Part shown: positions 5,261-6,129 of the stretch, one piece after another
Numbering within the stretch: the stretch's first letter is position 1
How the letters are laid out: each line of letters begins with the position of its first letter
Assembly: GCA_036516995.1 (NCBI GenBank)
Contig: DATDYW010000046.1
Coordinates: 1 to 6,129, forward strand
Direction: 5' to 3'
Origin: DATDYW01 sp036516995
Lineage (GTDB): Bacteria; Patescibacteriota; Minisyncoccia; Phycocordibacterales; JAACPR01
Length of the DNA stretch: 6,129 nt
The notes under the pieces: generated by a model
The model's database searches: none
What the model was told of the DNA's origin: nothing
Seen by the model: the letters and a program-made list of their open reading frames with translations, nothing else
Made by a program: the position numbers and the translations under genes

Positions 5261-5278
5261 TGTTTTTTCAAAACTGAA
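5261..5278 (+). promoter_or_regulatory. boxA-like antitermination motif in the rRNA leader
   Basis: TGTTTTTTCAAAACTGAA differs at two positions from the TGTTCTTTGAAAACTGAA-type motif common in Gram-positive 16S leaders. In those leaders boxA recruits NusB-S10 to protect rRNA transcription from early termination. It sits about 17 nt into the predicted transcript and is followed by a strong hairpin (5281-5307) that could serve as the boxB-like partner. Confidence 0.5.
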
Positions 5279-5545
5279 AGACACTCAAGATAAGACTCTT
5301 GAAGTGTGCGAGTCCTTAAAAAGTTTTCTCTCGGTGAGAGGGGAAACGATAAGTCCTCGGCCCTACCCAGGGCGAGGCAAAGTGATCCCTCAAAAGGGGA
5401 ACACAGGCCCTTCTTCACCGGAGGAAGGCGGCTAGCCTAAATCGAGACAGCACTCAATTTAGGAGTCAGACTCTACGAATGGCTCACGGCAGATAGCAAA
5501 ATCCCGCAAGGGGTTGCGCGTTCCGCTTTGTTCCGTTCTGTGCGC

Positions 5546-5647
5546 GTCAGCCCCACTTAGTACCACAAACGGTTCATCGCAACAGCAAAATCTTCGCGAG
5601 AAGATTTCTGTTACGGTAAACGGGATAATGTTCTAAGTGGAGCTGAC
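5546..5647 (+). other. 100-nt self-closed hairpin abutting the 16S 5' end
   Basis: GTCAGCCCCACTTAG (5546-5560) pairs with CTAAGTGGAGCTGAC (5633-5647), 14 of 15. Inside, GTT (5572-5574) pairs with AAC (5619-5621), ATCG (5576-5579) with CGGT (5614-5617), AACAG (5581-5585) with CTGTT (5608-5612), and AAATCTTC (5588-5595) with GAAGATTT (5600-5607), capped by a GCGA (GNRA) tetraloop. The base of the stem ends one or two nucleotides before the expected mature 16S end, so it is a likely processing signal. Confidence 0.8.
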
Positions 5648-5648
5648 T

Positions 5649-6129
<481 letters not shown>

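Larger units (their letters stand above)
5245..5648 (+). ncRNA. Long structured 16S rRNA leader
   Basis: About 400 nt lie between the rRNA promoter and the 16S 5' end, with no credible ORF. Hairpins read by hand include 5281-5290/5297-5307; CTCTC 5328-5332 with GAGAG 5336-5340; 5355-5364/5369-5377 with one bulge; TCCCT 5386-5390 with AGGGG 5395-5399; CCTTCTTC 5409-5416 with GAGGAAGG 5421-5428; CCTAAAT 5436-5442 with ATTTAGG 5457-5463; and 5500-5505/5510-5515 with a GCAA tetraloop. Conserved boxes of RNase P RNA, tmRNA and SRP RNA were looked for and not found. It is probably removed during rRNA processing, but a stable RNA hidden within it is possible. Confidence 0.65.

Noticed and set aside
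4946..5435. Other ORFs of 62-104 codons across the mini-cistron and rRNA leader
   Set aside because: They run through the terminator, promoter or RNA hairpins and show no coding character.
5245..5545. RNase P RNA, tmRNA, SRP RNA or group I intron in the rRNA leader
   Set aside because: A few words looked similar (CCGGAGGAAGG, CAGACTCTACG), but the conserved boxes and their pairing partners are missing.

Overview
The window looks like a GC-rich member of the Patescibacteria/CPR, most likely Parcubacteria. The main evidence is the 5' end of a 16S rRNA gene at the right edge. It carries the Parcubacteria-like stretch 'GGCGGCGTGGATAAGGCATG' and altered versions of the usual 27F and EUB338 sites. 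Protein genes start on bare ATGs with no convincing Shine-Dalgarno sequence, and the intergenic spaces hold heptanucleotide repeats. Placement below the superphylum is not secure from 480 nt read by eye.

Layout, left to right. (1) The N-terminal half of a GT4-type glycosyltransferase runs off the left edge on the minus strand (1-687). (2) A polyprenyl-phosphate glycosyl-1-phosphate transferase is transcribed divergently, 49 bp away (737-2083). These two are a plausible cell-surface glycan pair: one primes the lipid carrier, the other adds a sugar. (3) A 100-bp inverted repeat built of 7-bp units separates them from secD (2213-3538) and secF (3545-4462), which form a two-gene operon for the proton-driven SecDF partner of the Sec translocon. 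(4) A 1.2-kb stretch without large ORFs follows. Its first part is T-rich and carries a perfect 36-bp palindrome plus a decayed sister copy. (5) Its middle part has the full anatomy of an independent, regulated mini-cistron: a sigma70-like promoter whose -35 sits inside an inverted repeat, a ~130-nt structured leader ending in a hairpin that buries the ribosome-binding site, an unrecognised 53-codon ORF, and a strong intrinsic terminator. (6) Its last part is the rRNA promoter, preceded by another heptad-repeat block, and a ~400-nt highly structured 16S leader with a boxA-like motif. The leader ends in a ~100-nt hairpin that abuts the 16S 5' end. (7) The first ~480 nt of 16S rRNA follow, with an enlarged helix 6.

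The strongest candidate for something undescribed is the mini-cistron at 4778-5155. Its leader can be drawn in two mutually exclusive folds that would hide or expose the ribosome-binding site of a small acidic, Cys-containing protein. The rRNA leader is the second. All folds were worked out by hand and have no comparative support yet.
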